In this document: in pieces, positions 26,092 through 35,269 of the stretch
Layout of the letters: each line of letters opens with the position of its first letter
Numbering within the stretch: position 1 is the stretch's first letter
NCBI GenBank assembly: GCA_025465535.1
Contig: JAODMY010000091.1
Location: forward strand, 1-57,868
Length of the DNA stretch: 57,868 nt
Direction: 5' to 3'
Source of the DNA: Glaciihabitans sp.
Lineage (GTDB): Bacteria > Actinomycetota > Actinomycetes > Actinomycetales > Microbacteriaceae
Position numbers and translations under genes: made by a program
The notes under the pieces: generated by a model
Seen by the model: only the letters and a program-made list of their open reading frames with translations
Database searches by the model: none
What the model was told of the DNA's origin: nothing

Positions 26092-27528
26092 TCAACCCAG
26101 CCCTGTCAGGCGGTGGGTGAACCTGCCGCCGAGGAGGGTCGCGGCGACCGGCATGACGCGAAGCTGATCGGCAGTGCAGACGCTGGCATCGAGTTCGGTG
26201 ACGACAAGGTCGGCTGGCTGTCCGACCGCAACTGTCGACCGGGTGGATGCCGCAATCGCCTCGACCGCGGAGATCGACTGCTCCGGATGCCACGGCTCGC
26301 GTGCGCCCCGCGTGCGACCGACCGCCGCCGCCGCCGTCACCCACGGATCGAGCGGTGAGACCGGCGCATCGGAGCCGAACAGCAGGGATGCCCCGGCCCC
26401 AAGAAGGGAGCGAAGCGGAAACGCGCGGTTCGTGCGGCCCGACCAGTAGTGGTCGGCGACATCCCGATCGTCGAGCGCATGGTCCGGCTGCACGCTCGCC
26501 GCCACACCGAGCGGGGCAAAGCGGGGCAGGTCGGCGTCGGAGACGAGTTGGGCGTGTTCGATGCGGCCATGGCAGCCAACCGCCTCGAAGGCATCGAGAG
26601 CGACGGTGTTCGCCCGGTCGCCGATGGCGTGAACCGAGGGCTGGATCCCGGCCGTCGATGCCTTCCGAAGGAGTTCGACCAGCTCCTCGGGCCGCACCGT
26701 AAGCATGCCGTGCCCACCAGCGGGACCCGGATAATCGTCGAAGCAGTATGCCGTGCGCGTGTTCAGCGATCCGTCGATCAAAATCTTGAAGTTGCCCATC
26801 GTGAGCAGCGCGCCCTGCGCCTGGCCGGTCCGAAGGCCCAGTGCGATCGCGCGGTCGAGGTGCTCGGTGTAGACCCCGAACTCGACCCGGAGCGCATCCG
26901 TTCCGTTGGCCTGCCTGCGCCGCCAGGCATCGAGATTCCAGGCCATCTCGTAGTCCACGATTCCGACGACTCCGCGTGCGGCGGCGGCTCTCGCTGCGGA
27001 GTCCACCCAGCCGTCGAGCACGTCGTCGGCGACCGTGTCGATCCGGGCGGTCACTCGAAACGCGTCATCCTCGCGCAGCAGACCCGTCGGGTGCCCGGCG
27101 AATCCGTACAGTTCGAGCGCCGCCGTATTCAGCCAGACCGAGTGCAGGTCACCGCTGACCACGACAATGGGAGCCGCGGATGCCGCATCCAGCACCGCGA
27201 GATTCGGCGCGTCCGGCCAGAGCCCGTCGCGAAACCCGACCGCGACGAACGGCGACGACGAGGTCTCGTCGAGGACAGCGGAGATGCGGTGCGCCGTCTC
27301 GGCCGCGGACCGGGCGGGCGAGACGTCCAACCGTTGCGACTGCAGCGACCACTGGCTGAAGTGAACGTGATTGTCCCAGAGGCCGGGTGTGAGCCAGCGG
27401 CCGCCGAGGTCAATGCGATCCCCGTCAGCCGGGTCTGCAGCGCCAAGGTCGCCGATCGCGGTGATGACGCCGTCATCGATCCGAACGTCGACGACATCCG
27501 CACCGACCCTCGCGTTACTCAGCCTCAT
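26092..27528 (-). CDS. Amidohydrolase family protein (YtcJ-like)
   Basis: A 478-residue metal-dependent hydrolase. The N-terminal metal motif is LWDNHVHFS, the small beta-domain precedes it (GDRIDLGGRWLTPG), HAIGDRAN and RIEHAQLVSDADL carry further metal ligands, and LLFGSDAPVSPLDPW holds the conserved Asp. This matches the YtcJ/exoenzyme-regulatory-AepA-like group, whose substrates are mostly unknown. The frame is open upstream, but ATG 27528 fits the family start and overlaps the paiB gene by 14 bases, so it follows nei and paiB in one transcript. Confidence 0.9.
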   Translation of the reverse strand: MRLSNARVGADVVDVRIDDGVITAIGDLGAADPADGDRIDLGGRWLTPGLWDNHVHFSQWSLQSQRLDVSPARSAAETAHRISAVLDETSSSPFVAVGFRDGLWPDAPNLAVLDAASAAPIVVVSGDLHSVWLNTAALELYGFAGHPTGLLREDDAFRVTARIDTVADDVLDGWVDSAARAAAARGVVGIVDYEMAWNLDAWRRRQANGTDALRVEFGVYTEHLDRAIALGLRTGQAQGALLTMGNFKILIDGSLNTRTAYCFDDYPGPAGGHGMLTVRPEELVELLRKASTAGIQPSVHAIGDRANTVALDAFEAVGCHGRIEHAQLVSDADLPRFAPLGVAASVQPDHALDDRDVADHYWSGRTNRAFPLRSLLGAGASLLFGSDAPVSPLDPWVTAAAAVGRTRGAREPWHPEQSISAVEAIAASTRSTVAVGQPADLVVTELDASVCTADQLRVMPVAATLLGGRFTHRLTGLG

Positions 27529-28132
27529 GCGCGCGTCGCATCTCGTCCGCCAGCGGTTGCGACGAATACGGGCCGTCCCCCTCGAGTGCGTCGATGATGC
27601 GCTCGACCACCTCTGGAGACTTGTTCTGGCTGAGTTTGAGCCGGGCATCGAACCGCGTGATTCTCATGCGAATTCCGACCGTGCCCGTGGCGATGTGGCG
27701 GGCCGCGGTCTCGTCCAGTTGCAGGCTGACCGGCTCCGGCATCCGCTTCTCGAAGTGGTCGACAAGCTCGCCGAGCACGCGGAAGTTCTCTTCCTCACTC
27801 AGGATTTCCGGGGTCGAATACAGGTGCGCCGTGACGTGGTTCCAGGTCGGAACGAAAGAGTCGTTGTCGTACCAGGCCGGCGACACGTAGCCGTGCGGAC
27901 CCTGGATGATGACCAGCACCTCGTGCTGGCCGAGCTCGTGATTGCGCTCATCCGGACGCCCGACGTGGCTGACGATGCTGATGCCGTCAGCATCCTCCTC
28001 GAGCACGACCGGGTAGTGGGATGCGACAAGGCCCTTCGCCGTGTTCGACACGATGGTCGCCCACGGGTTCTCGCGAATGAGTCGCTTGACCTCGTTTTCG
28101 TCAGTCAGGATGTAGTCCGGCGTGTACCTCAT
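27515..28132 (-). CDS. paiB: FMN-binding negative transcriptional regulator, PaiB family
   Basis: A 205-residue PaiB-like protein with a split-barrel flavin-binding fold. Typical stretches are MRYTPDYILTDENEVKRLIRENPWATIVS at the start, ASHYPVVLE, GPHGYVSPAWY and VPTWNHVTAHLYS. In Bacillus PaiB affects sporulation and protease genes; here the role is open. The start ATG 28132 overlaps the nei stop (ATGA). Confidence 0.9.
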   Translation of the reverse strand: MRYTPDYILTDENEVKRLIRENPWATIVSNTAKGLVASHYPVVLEEDADGISIVSHVGRPDERNHELGQHEVLVIIQGPHGYVSPAWYDNDSFVPTWNHVTAHLYSTPEILSEEENFRVLGELVDHFEKRMPEPVSLQLDETAARHIATGTVGIRMRITRFDARLKLSQNKSPEVVERIIDALEGDGPYSSQPLADEMRRAHEAE

Positions 28133-29124
28133 GGCGCGGTTTGGTCGGGCGCGGTTTGATCGAACGGGCAGTAGTACAGCTTGCGCCCCGCGGCCATCTC
28201 CATGACGATGGGCGTTCCGCACACTCGACACGGCAGCCCGGTGCGGTGATACACCCAGTGACGGTCGTCGCGGTTGGCCAGTGCGGCCTCGTACTGCTTC
28301 TTGCCGAGGCCGTCCATGGTCAGCATCTGCCCGGTTTGGACGCCGATCGTCAGCAGCTTCTTCCAGTCTTTCCAGAGGGCGCGAACCGTCGCCTCCGGCA
28401 GGCGCTTGCCCGGGATGTGCGGGTCGAGCCGGGCGCGGAACAGCAGCTCGGCGCGGTAGACGTTGCCGATCCCGCTGACGATGCTCTGGTCCATGAGGAG
28501 CAGCCCGATTGGCGTGGACTTTTTCAGGACGGCAGCGACGAAGCGCTCCTCGCCCCGCTTCGGCGGATCGATGAGTGGATCCGGCCCGAGCTTGTCGATG
28601 GCGGCCTGCACCTCGGCCGGTGTGATGACCTCGCACGCGGTGGGCCCGCGAAGGTCGGCGACCGTGTCTTCGCTGAGCAGCCGAACGCGCACGGCGCCGA
28701 TCGGGTCTGGCGGAAAGGTGTCGTACCCCGGCTCGATCTTCTCCTGCTCCGACATCCGTAGCCGGGTCACGCGCGGGGCGCCGATGCTGTGCAGGGAATC
28801 CTCGCCGCGGCTGTCGAGGATGGTGCCCTTCATGTTGGTCTGGCCCATCCGTCCGCCGGCGGATGCCGTGGTCGCGTCGGCCGTGATGTCACCAGCGAAG
28901 TCCCAGGCCCCGTAGATGCCGAGGTGCACCCGCAGCCACAGGCCGTTGTCGAACTCGAGGAACATCTGCTTGCCGACGGCCTTCGCCTCCGTCATTAGGC
29001 GCCCGTCGATCTTCGAGGCGTCGCCAGCGAACCGGCCCTGCGGCGAGGAGACGGCGACCTTTTTGCCGACGAAGTGCAGAGCGAACTGGCGCGCGATCCG
29101 ATGTACGGAGTGTCCCTCAGGCAT
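28129..29124 (-). CDS. nei: Fpg/Nei family DNA glycosylase, with altered zinc finger
   Basis: Base-excision repair glycosylase/AP lyase removing oxidised bases; 331 residues. Catalytic Pro2 and Glu3 are present (MPEGHS). The helix-two-turn-helix is around LLMDQSIVSGIGNVYRAELLFRA, with the conserved GIGNVYRAE. The C-terminal zinc finger has CRVC but ends CPFDQ where CPxCQ is expected: codon GAT (Asp) replaces the fourth cysteine. The final DQTAP is duplicated in tandem. Position next to rpiB matches M. tuberculosis nei2 (Rv2464c). Confidence 0.92.
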   Translation of the reverse strand: MPEGHSVHRIARQFALHFVGKKVAVSSPQGRFAGDASKIDGRLMTEAKAVGKQMFLEFDNGLWLRVHLGIYGAWDFAGDITADATTASAGGRMGQTNMKGTILDSRGEDSLHSIGAPRVTRLRMSEQEKIEPGYDTFPPDPIGAVRVRLLSEDTVADLRGPTACEVITPAEVQAAIDKLGPDPLIDPPKRGEERFVAAVLKKSTPIGLLLMDQSIVSGIGNVYRAELLFRARLDPHIPGKRLPEATVRALWKDWKKLLTIGVQTGQMLTMDGLGKKQYEAALANRDDRHWVYHRTGLPCRVCGTPIVMEMAAGRKLYYCPFDQTAPDQTAP

Positions 29125-29134
29125 AGCGGCCCGC

Positions 29135-29620
29135 TCAGTCGATCTCGCGCCCGGCGATCAGGCCGGTCGTCTCGTACTCGGCGAGTTGGGCGATCCGGCG
29201 TTCGTGGCGCTCCTCGAAGCTGAACGGGGTGTTGATGAAGGTATCGATGTACAGGATCGCCTCCTCGACCGAGTGCTGGCGCGCGCCGATCGAGATCAGG
29301 TTGGCGTCGTTGTGCTGGCGCGCGAGCTGCGCAGTCGCAACGTTCCAGACGAGTGCGGCACGGGCACCCCGCACCTTGTTCGCGGCGATCTGCTCGCCGT
29401 TACCCGAGCCGCCGAAGATCACGCCGAGCGTCTCGATCCCCGCGGCCTGGTCGCGCACGACGGCACGAGCGGCGTTAATGCAGAAGCTTGGGTAGTCATC
29501 CAGCGGCTCAAAGGTCTTCGGGCCGTGATCGACGACCTCGTGCCCGGCATCCCGCAGGTGCTTCTGAAGGTCTTCGCTGAACTCGAGACCGGCGTGATCG
29601 GTCGCGATATGGATACGCAT
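29135..29620 (-). CDS. rpiB: Ribose-5-phosphate isomerase B
   Basis: Interconverts ribose-5-phosphate and ribulose-5-phosphate in the pentose phosphate pathway; 161 residues. The phosphate-binding start is IATDHAGLEF, and the active-site loop IFGGSGNGEQIAANK carries Glu76 where the E. coli-type enzyme uses a cysteine, the actinobacterial pattern known from M. tuberculosis. Ten bases separate its stop from the nei start, so rpiB heads the rpiB-nei-paiB-amidohydrolase operon. Confidence 0.96.
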   Translation of the reverse strand: MRIHIATDHAGLEFSEDLQKHLRDAGHEVVDHGPKTFEPLDDYPSFCINAARAVVRDQAAGIETLGVIFGGSGNGEQIAANKVRGARAALVWNVATAQLARQHNDANLISIGARQHSVEEAILYIDTFINTPFSFEERHERRIAQLAEYETTGLIAGREID

Positions 29621-29729
29621 GAGCCCAGTTTAGAAGTCGCGGACGACATGCCGAGGCGCTGCCGACATCATCCCGATGATCATCCCGAAGGCCGATGACC
29701 GAGCCTCGAGGTTGGTTCAGGCTGGATCG

Positions 29730-30419
29730 GTGACCTCGCCAGCAGCATCGAACACAGCCGGTGCGAATCCAGCCGCTTCGAATCCCGCCGCTCGAATGTA
29801 TGTGCGCGGCAAAGCGGGAATCGTGACGGTCGTCGCCGCATCCGCCCTCACCGGAATTCTCACTCCGTTCGGGGAACAGCTTCTGCCCAACGCCGTCCGC
29901 TCGATGGCGAACTCGTCTGGCCCTTGGGCCCTTGTCGCCTTCACTGCCATCTACTTCAGCTCTCTTCGCGGCTGGCGAGCGGCGATCATGGGAGTCGTTT
30001 CATTCCTGACGATGGATCTGTCGTTCTACGTCGTCTTCGAATCCCTCGGGATGTTCTACCCGCACCACTTCCTGGCCTTCTGGATCGGCGTCGGTGCTCT
30101 GATCGGGCCCGTCATCGGGCTCGCCGCCTCGTGGCTTCGCGCCGACGACATCGTTCCGCGCGCAGTCGCGGTTGCCGCGATGCCTGCCGTCCTTGTTGGC
30201 GAGGGGGTGTTCATGCTGGTGAGGCTGCCCGGCGAAAGCACGGTCTACGCGATCGCCTCCCTCGTGGTCGGGGCCGGAGTGTTCGTCGTTGCCTCGCGAT
30301 TTCTCCTGCAACGTGCGCGACCGATCGCGATGAGCCTCGCCATGGGCCTCGGCGGCGCAGCGGCGTTTTTCTTCGTCTACGGCCTCATCCCGCTACTGCT
30401 GAACAAGGTCGTTCCGTAA
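29730..30419 (+). CDS. Hypothetical multi-pass membrane protein (DUF6518-like)
   Basis: About 229 residues with six or seven hydrophobic segments (for example VVAASALTGILTPFGEQLLP, AAIMGVVSFLTMDLSFYVVF, FFFVYGLIPLLLNKVV), resembling actinobacterial proteins of the DUF6518 type; function unknown. The start is uncertain: GTG 29730 has a CAGGCT six bases upstream, ATG 29676 is further out and ATG 29796 directly precedes the first helix. The N-terminal part carries Ala/Asn/Pro repeats (GANPAASNPAA). Divergent from rpiB. Confidence 0.75.
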   Translation: MTSPAASNTAGANPAASNPAARMYVRGKAGIVTVVAASALTGILTPFGEQLLPNAVRSMANSSGPWALVAFTAIYFSSLRGWRAAIMGVVSFLTMDLSFYVVFESLGMFYPHHFLAFWIGVGALIGPVIGLAASWLRADDIVPRAVAVAAMPAVLVGEGVFMLVRLPGESTVYAIASLVVGAGVFVVASRFLLQRARPIAMSLAMGLGGAAAFFFVYGLIPLLLNKVVP

Positions 30420-30447
30420 CGTCGTTCTCTAGCGTCGTTCCCTAGCG

Positions 30448-31044
30448 CTAAGGCCGCCAGAACCCGGTCATGCCGAGCAGCACGGTCTCGCGATTTGAGT
30501 CATCCGGTACCTCAACCGGCGGACCGAACACGTGGATGGCCCGCAACTCCTCCACCTGCGGCTCGACCGCATCCCACAGCAGGTCGATCAGGGTGTCCGA
30601 CATCGCAAACGGGATGCCCATCAACTTGGCGAGGAGCGGGGCCTGGAACCCTCGATAGAAGCTGGTGTGCTGGAGAAAGGTGGCCACCGGGAAGTCGCCG
30701 TAGCTCAGGTGTGCGATCTGTCCATCGGCGATGGGTTTCGAAACGGCGGTCGTCGCGAGATCGTGGAGGCGGTCGTAGTTGCCGATCGGATCGTCGCCGA
30801 GGAGGTCGCCCTTCCAGGTTTCGCCGACCTCGTCCATGGTCTTACCCGCGATCACGTCGGGCACCCACGCTTCGTCGCGGGCGTGCGCTTCGAGCACCCC
30901 GCGCATCGTCGGACTCCTGGCTGTCGTCCACTCGCTGGGCGCTGGGTGGTCGAGATCCGCGGGCCTCAACTGGTCGATGACTTCTCGAAGCGCGGCGTCG
31001 GCGGCGAGGAAGAGATCCTGTTCTGCGGTGAGCGAATCGGTCAT
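30448..31044 (-). CDS. DinB/mycothiol-dependent maleylpyruvate isomerase-like protein
   Basis: A 198-residue helical-bundle protein of the actinobacterial TIGR03086/MDMPI-like type. Recognisable parts are the N-terminal LTAEQDLFLAADAALREVIDQLRPADLDHPAPSEW, MRGVLEAHARDEAWVPD with a His in the metal-site position, and GDFPVATFLQHTSFYRGFQAPLLAKLMG. Members usually bind metal and use mycothiol. The specific reaction is unknown. Single gene, divergent from the MOSC gene. Confidence 0.82.
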   Translation of the reverse strand: MTDSLTAEQDLFLAADAALREVIDQLRPADLDHPAPSEWTTARSPTMRGVLEAHARDEAWVPDVIAGKTMDEVGETWKGDLLGDDPIGNYDRLHDLATTAVSKPIADGQIAHLSYGDFPVATFLQHTSFYRGFQAPLLAKLMGIPFAMSDTLIDLLWDAVEPQVEELRAIHVFGPPVEVPDDSNRETVLLGMTGFWRP

Positions 31045-31098
31045 AGTCGAAAGCTAGCAGCGGGCACCGACCCCGTCGAGGTCTGCGATGATCGTCGC

Positions 31099-31650
31099 AT
31101 GCGGGACTCCGAAGCGGTCGTGACCTCTGTCAACCGAGACGACGCCCACCGCTTCACGAAACCGCCGCGGGACCACATCACTCTTCTCGAGGGACTCGGC
31201 GTGGAAGGCGACTCGCACGCGGGCCTGACGGTGCAGCATCGCTCGCGGCTGGAGAAACACGGCGGCGATCCCAACCTGCGCCAGGTCCACCTCATCGCAG
31301 AGGAGCTCTTCGACGAGCTCGCGGCCAAGGGCTACACGCTCACCCCGGGCGATCTGGGCGAAAACGTGACGACCCGGGGCGTCGACCTTCTTGGCCTTCC
31401 GCGCGGAACTCGTCTGCGCCTCGGTTCGGATGCCGTGATCGAACTGACCGGGCTCCGCAACCCGTGCCTGCAGATAGATCGCTTTCGCACCGGACTCCTC
31501 AAGGAGGTAGTCGGTCGCGACGAGGGCGGAAATATCGTGCGCCGCGCGGGCGTGATGAGCATCGTGCTCGCGGGCGGCAGGGTCGCGGCCACCGACGTCA
31601 TCCGAGTCGAGTTGCCCGCTGAGCCGCACATCCCGCTCGACTACGTCTAG
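31099..31650 (+). CDS. MOSC domain-containing protein
   Basis: A 183-residue protein with the MOSC fold of molybdenum-cofactor sulfurases and YiiM-like proteins. Seen are GVEGDSHAGLTVQHRSR (the conserved G-D-xH region), RQVHLIAEELFDELA, LTPGDLGENVTTRGVDL and the cysteine in LTGLRNPCLQIDRF, the expected sulfur-carrying residue. No molybdenum-cofactor gene is nearby. The frame is open far upstream; ATG 31099 fits the family, and a GATGAT six bases upstream may be its -10. Confidence 0.88.
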   Translation: MRDSEAVVTSVNRDDAHRFTKPPRDHITLLEGLGVEGDSHAGLTVQHRSRLEKHGGDPNLRQVHLIAEELFDELAAKGYTLTPGDLGENVTTRGVDLLGLPRGTRLRLGSDAVIELTGLRNPCLQIDRFRTGLLKEVVGRDEGGNIVRRAGVMSIVLAGGRVAATDVIRVELPAEPHIPLDYV

Positions 31651-31674
31651 CTAACACCACGGCCCAACCCACCA

Positions 31675-31739
31675 CGGTCGAGTCGGGGCAAATGCCCCTT
31701 CCCGGGGCCCGGGAAGGACCATTTCACCAGACTCGACGG
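31675..31739. repeat. Imperfect 65-base palindrome downstream of the MOSC gene
   Basis: Arms 31675-31705 and 31709-31739 match at 25 of 31 positions around a GGC centre; the inner part CTTCCCGG-GGC-CCGGGAAG is perfect, as is the outer TCGAGTC/GACTCGA. Unrelated in sequence to the three-copy palindrome family. It starts 25 bases after the MOSC stop and could end its transcript. Confidence 0.75.
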
Positions 31740-31829
31740 CGCGAACGGGCAACCCCGAGATTCGACCTCGACACGCCCCCTCACCAGGAGCAAACTAAGT
31801 ATCACCGTTCGATTTATGGGGAGGTCCTC

Positions 31830-32528
31830 ATGTCAACAGAACAGTTCGAATTTCTGCCGGTACTTTCGGCCGGTCGGCACAAGAACGCTCGGCGCGGTGC
31901 CTGCTTCATGGAGTACGCGTCCTACCTCGCCGGCATGCGCTGGAGCGATCATCCGGCCTGCACGCATCCGACGCTCGCGGCCCTCGCGCGCCTGGTCAAC
32001 GACCTCACCTCCGACGCTGCACGGTCGCGTCTCGCCGTACACATCCCTTCGGTCGTCGGGCTGACCGGCGAAGATCCGCGCGTTCCCCTGCTCGTCTCGA
32101 CGATTGCCGCGGCGTCCGCGCTTCCGATCGCGAGCCAGACTCGCCAGCGCGCCCTTGCCACGGCGCTCGTTCGTTGCGAGCGGTTGCTTGACAGGTGGAA
32201 TGGGCCGGAGATCGAGCGCGCCCGGATGCGCATCCGGGTCGCGTTCCTCCTGACGCCGGGCACGGAGGGGTGGGCGCGCGACTACGTGCGCGAATCCGCA
32301 CTCGACCTGCCCCGGGCGGGCGAACTCAACGACGAAGCGATCCTCAGAACGGCCGTCATCGGAATTGCGGATGCCTGTGTCGACGACGCCGATGCGCGCC
32401 TCGCGAACGTGCTCGCGCAAGCCATCGAAGAGTGCGCATCCGTTCTCGACCGGCCAGAACAGCCCCTCGGCTCCGCCGCTGCCGCCACCGCCACCGTCCC
32501 GCAGCTGGGAGTGCCCGTTTCCGCCTGA
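31830..32528 (+). CDS. Conserved-looking hypothetical protein (232 aa)
   Basis: Unrecognised soluble protein of 232 residues, largely alpha-helical in appearance (LAALARLVNDLTSDAARSRL; RERALATALVRCERLL-type stretches). The N-terminal segment AGRHKNARRGACFMEYASYLAG is distinctive and probably functional. The tail is low-complexity Ala/Thr/Pro. Start ATG 31830 has a strong Shine-Dalgarno (GGGGAGG). It precedes pepN by 47 bases in the same direction and may be co-transcribed. Confidence 0.75.
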   Translation: MSTEQFEFLPVLSAGRHKNARRGACFMEYASYLAGMRWSDHPACTHPTLAALARLVNDLTSDAARSRLAVHIPSVVGLTGEDPRVPLLVSTIAAASALPIASQTRQRALATALVRCERLLDRWNGPEIERARMRIRVAFLLTPGTEGWARDYVRESALDLPRAGELNDEAILRTAVIGIADACVDDADARLANVLAQAIEECASVLDRPEQPLGSAAAATATVPQLGVPVSA

Positions 32529-32575
32529 CAACTAGACTCCTTAGCGGACATAATCCGTACGCAAGGGAGCATTAA

Positions 32576-35116
32576 GTGCCAGGAGAGAACCTCACCAGAG
32601 TCGAAGCCCAGGAGCGCAAAGCGCTCGTCACCGTCGCGAGCTACGAGGTAAAACTCGACGTCACGACCGGCGCTGAGACCTTCTCGAGTACGACAACGGT
32701 CACCTTCGATGCGAAGGCCGGGGCATCCACCTTCATCGACGCGTTCACGCGGACCGTGCACTCGGTGACCCTGAACGGTGAGTCGCTGGATCCGGCCGCC
32801 GTCAGTGATGGTGTGCGCATCCAGCTCGACAATCTCGCTGAGCACAACGTCCTCACGGTCGTTGCGGATGCCGAGTACACGAACACCGGTGAGGGCCTGC
32901 ACCGCTTCGTTGATCCGGTCGACGGCGAGGTCTACCTCTACTCGCAGTTCGAGGTTCCGGACAGCCGCCGTGTCTTCGCCGTGTTCGAGCAACCCGACCT
33001 GAAGGCGACGTTCCAGTTCACGGTGACCGCGCCGGCCGAGTGGGAGGTCATCAGCAACTCGCACACCCCGGAGCCCGCGGTCAATGGAGCGACCGCCACC
33101 TGGACTTTCGCACCGACCCCCCTGCTCTCGAGCTACATCACCGCCCTGATCGCCGGGCCGTACGCCGTCGTCCGCGACACGCTGACCTCGAGCGATGGCC
33201 GCGAGATCCCGCTCGGAATCTTCTCGCGCAAATCCCTGAGCCAGTACCTCGACCACGACTACGTCTTCGAGACGACCCGCAAGGGCTTCGCCTACTTCGA
33301 GTCGAAGTTCGACTTCCCGTATCCCTTCGAGAAGTACGACCAGCTCTTCGTCCCCGAATACAACGCCGGAGCGATGGAGAACGCCGGAGCGATCACGTTC
33401 ACCGAGGCGTACATCTTCCGCTCGAAGGTGACCGACGCCGTCAAGGAACGTCGCGTCATCACGATCCTGCACGAGCTCGCGCACATGTGGTTCGGCGATC
33501 TCGTCACCATGAAGTGGTGGAACGACCTCTGGCTCAACGAGTCGTTCGCCGAATGGGCATCCACCATGGCCGCCGCCGAGGCGACCGAGTGGACAGAGGC
33601 CTGGACGACGTTCTCCTCGATGGAGAAGGCGTGGGCCTACGAACAGGACCAGCTGCCGTCCACGCATCCGATCGTCGCGACGATCAACGACCTCGAGGAT
33701 GTGCTTGTCAACTTCGACGGCATCACCTACGCCAAGGGCGGTTCGGTTCTCAAGCAGCTGGCGGCCTGGGTCGGCATCGAGCCCTTCTTCGCCGGCGTCG
33801 GGGCCTACTTCAAGAAGCACCAGTTCGGTAACACCCAGCTGAGCGACCTGCTCGCCGAGCTCGAGGTCACCTCCGGGCGCAAGCTCGGCGACTGGTCGAA
33901 GCTCTGGCTCGAGACCGCGGGCGTCAACACACTGCGCCCCGAGATCGAGGCGGACGCGGATGGCGTCATCACCGGATTCGAGGTTCGCCAGACCGCGGCG
34001 GCCGACTACCCGACCATCCGTCCCCACCGTCTCGCGATCGGGCTGTACGACTTCCAGGGCGACAAGCTGGTTCGCACCAACCGGGTCGAGCTGGATGTGG
34101 CGGGCGAGTCGACCACGGTCACCGAGCTCGTCGGCCTGAAGAAGCCCGCCCTCGTGCTGCTCAACGACGACGACCTCGCCTACGCGAAGATCCGCCTGGA
34201 CGCGGACTCGCTCGCGGTCGCGACCGACCACCTCGCCGCCATCGAGAACCCGCTTGCCCGGGCGCTCGCCTGGGGTGCCGCGTGGGATGCGGTTCGCGAC
34301 GCCGAGACGAAGCCGAGCGAATTCGTGAAGCTCGTGCTCGCCAACATCGCGACCGAAACCGAGTCGACAGTGGTGCGCACGACGCTCAGCCAGCTGGTCG
34401 AGGTCACGCGCTACTACGTGGCTCCCGCGAACCGCGCGGCGACGATCGAGCGGGTCGGGGATGCCCTCTGGGCGCTCGCGACCTCGGCAGCCCCCGGGTC
34501 GGACGCGCAGTTCCAGTTCGTGAAGTTCTTCGCGAACATCGCGTCGACGTCGGCGCACGTGGACATCCTGCAGAAGCTGCGCGACGGATCGAGCGTCCTC
34601 GAGGGCCTCGAAGTCGACACCGACCTCGACTGGGAGATCCTGCAGAGCCTTGTGCTGAACGGAGCCGCGGGCAAGCCCGAGGTGGATGCCGCACTCGCGA
34701 AGGACAACACCGCGAACGGCGCGCAGTTCGCGGCCCGCGCGATGGCGACCATCCCGACCGCTGAAGGCAAGAAGGCCGCGTTCGACTCCCTCGTCGATAA
34801 GGCGGACCTGCCGAACTCGATCGTGCGCTACACCGGAATCGGCTACCAGCACACGAACGACCCGTCGTCGCTGGCGGGCCAGGTTGCACCGTACTTCGCC
34901 ATGTTGAACGACATCTGGAAGAACCGCAGTTACCACATCGCCGAGTACATCGTCGCTGGCCTCTATCCCTCCCCCCTCGCCTCGACAGAACTCGTCGACG
35001 CGACGAAGGCGTGGCTGAAGGACAACAACGACACTCCGGCGCTTCGCAGGATCGTGGTCGAAAACCTCGCCGGCGTCGAGCGCGCGCTGCTCGCCCAGGC
35101 CAGGGACGCCAGCTAG
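32576..35116 (+). CDS. pepN: Aminopeptidase N (M1 family)
   Basis: Zinc aminopeptidase that removes N-terminal residues from peptides in the cytoplasm; 846 residues, normal length. The exopeptidase motif GAMEN is at 265-269, the zinc ligands are His299, His303 (HELAH) and Glu322 (WLNESFAEW). The C-terminal helical domain follows. Start GTG 32576 has AAGGGAGC upstream. In M. tuberculosis pepN also lies between the clpP-tig-rpiB block and glbO. Confidence 0.97.
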   Translation: MPGENLTRVEAQERKALVTVASYEVKLDVTTGAETFSSTTTVTFDAKAGASTFIDAFTRTVHSVTLNGESLDPAAVSDGVRIQLDNLAEHNVLTVVADAEYTNTGEGLHRFVDPVDGEVYLYSQFEVPDSRRVFAVFEQPDLKATFQFTVTAPAEWEVISNSHTPEPAVNGATATWTFAPTPLLSSYITALIAGPYAVVRDTLTSSDGREIPLGIFSRKSLSQYLDHDYVFETTRKGFAYFESKFDFPYPFEKYDQLFVPEYNAGAMENAGAITFTEAYIFRSKVTDAVKERRVITILHELAHMWFGDLVTMKWWNDLWLNESFAEWASTMAAAEATEWTEAWTTFSSMEKAWAYEQDQLPSTHPIVATINDLEDVLVNFDGITYAKGGSVLKQLAAWVGIEPFFAGVGAYFKKHQFGNTQLSDLLAELEVTSGRKLGDWSKLWLETAGVNTLRPEIEADADGVITGFEVRQTAAADYPTIRPHRLAIGLYDFQGDKLVRTNRVELDVAGESTTVTELVGLKKPALVLLNDDDLAYAKIRLDADSLAVATDHLAAIENPLARALAWGAAWDAVRDAETKPSEFVKLVLANIATETESTVVRTTLSQLVEVTRYYVAPANRAATIERVGDALWALATSAAPGSDAQFQFVKFFANIASTSAHVDILQKLRDGSSVLEGLEVDTDLDWEILQSLVLNGAAGKPEVDAALAKDNTANGAQFAARAMATIPTAEGKKAAFDSLVDKADLPNSIVRYTGIGYQHTNDPSSLAGQVAPYFAMLNDIWKNRSYHIAEYIVAGLYPSPLASTELVDATKAWLKDNNDTPALRRIVVENLAGVERALLAQARDAS

Positions 35117-35133
35117 TACCGCTCTCGATCCGC

Positions 35134-35199
35134 GTCTGCCCCCGTCAGATGCGCCTGCCCCCGTACGTACGGGGGCAGACGCATCGGGCGGGGGCAGAC
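35134..35199. repeat. Palindromic repeat family, copy 3
   Basis: Arms 35134-35166 and 35167-35199 match at 30 of 33 positions with the same CCCCCGTACGTACGGGGG centre and GTCTGCCCCCG outer block as copies 1 and 2. It lies 17 bases after pepN. Confidence 0.88.
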
Positions 35200-35269
35200 A
35201 GGTTTTCACGACGATCGGGTCTACCTCACGGCGATTGCTGGATAGGGTGAACACCATGCAGGAAACCTC

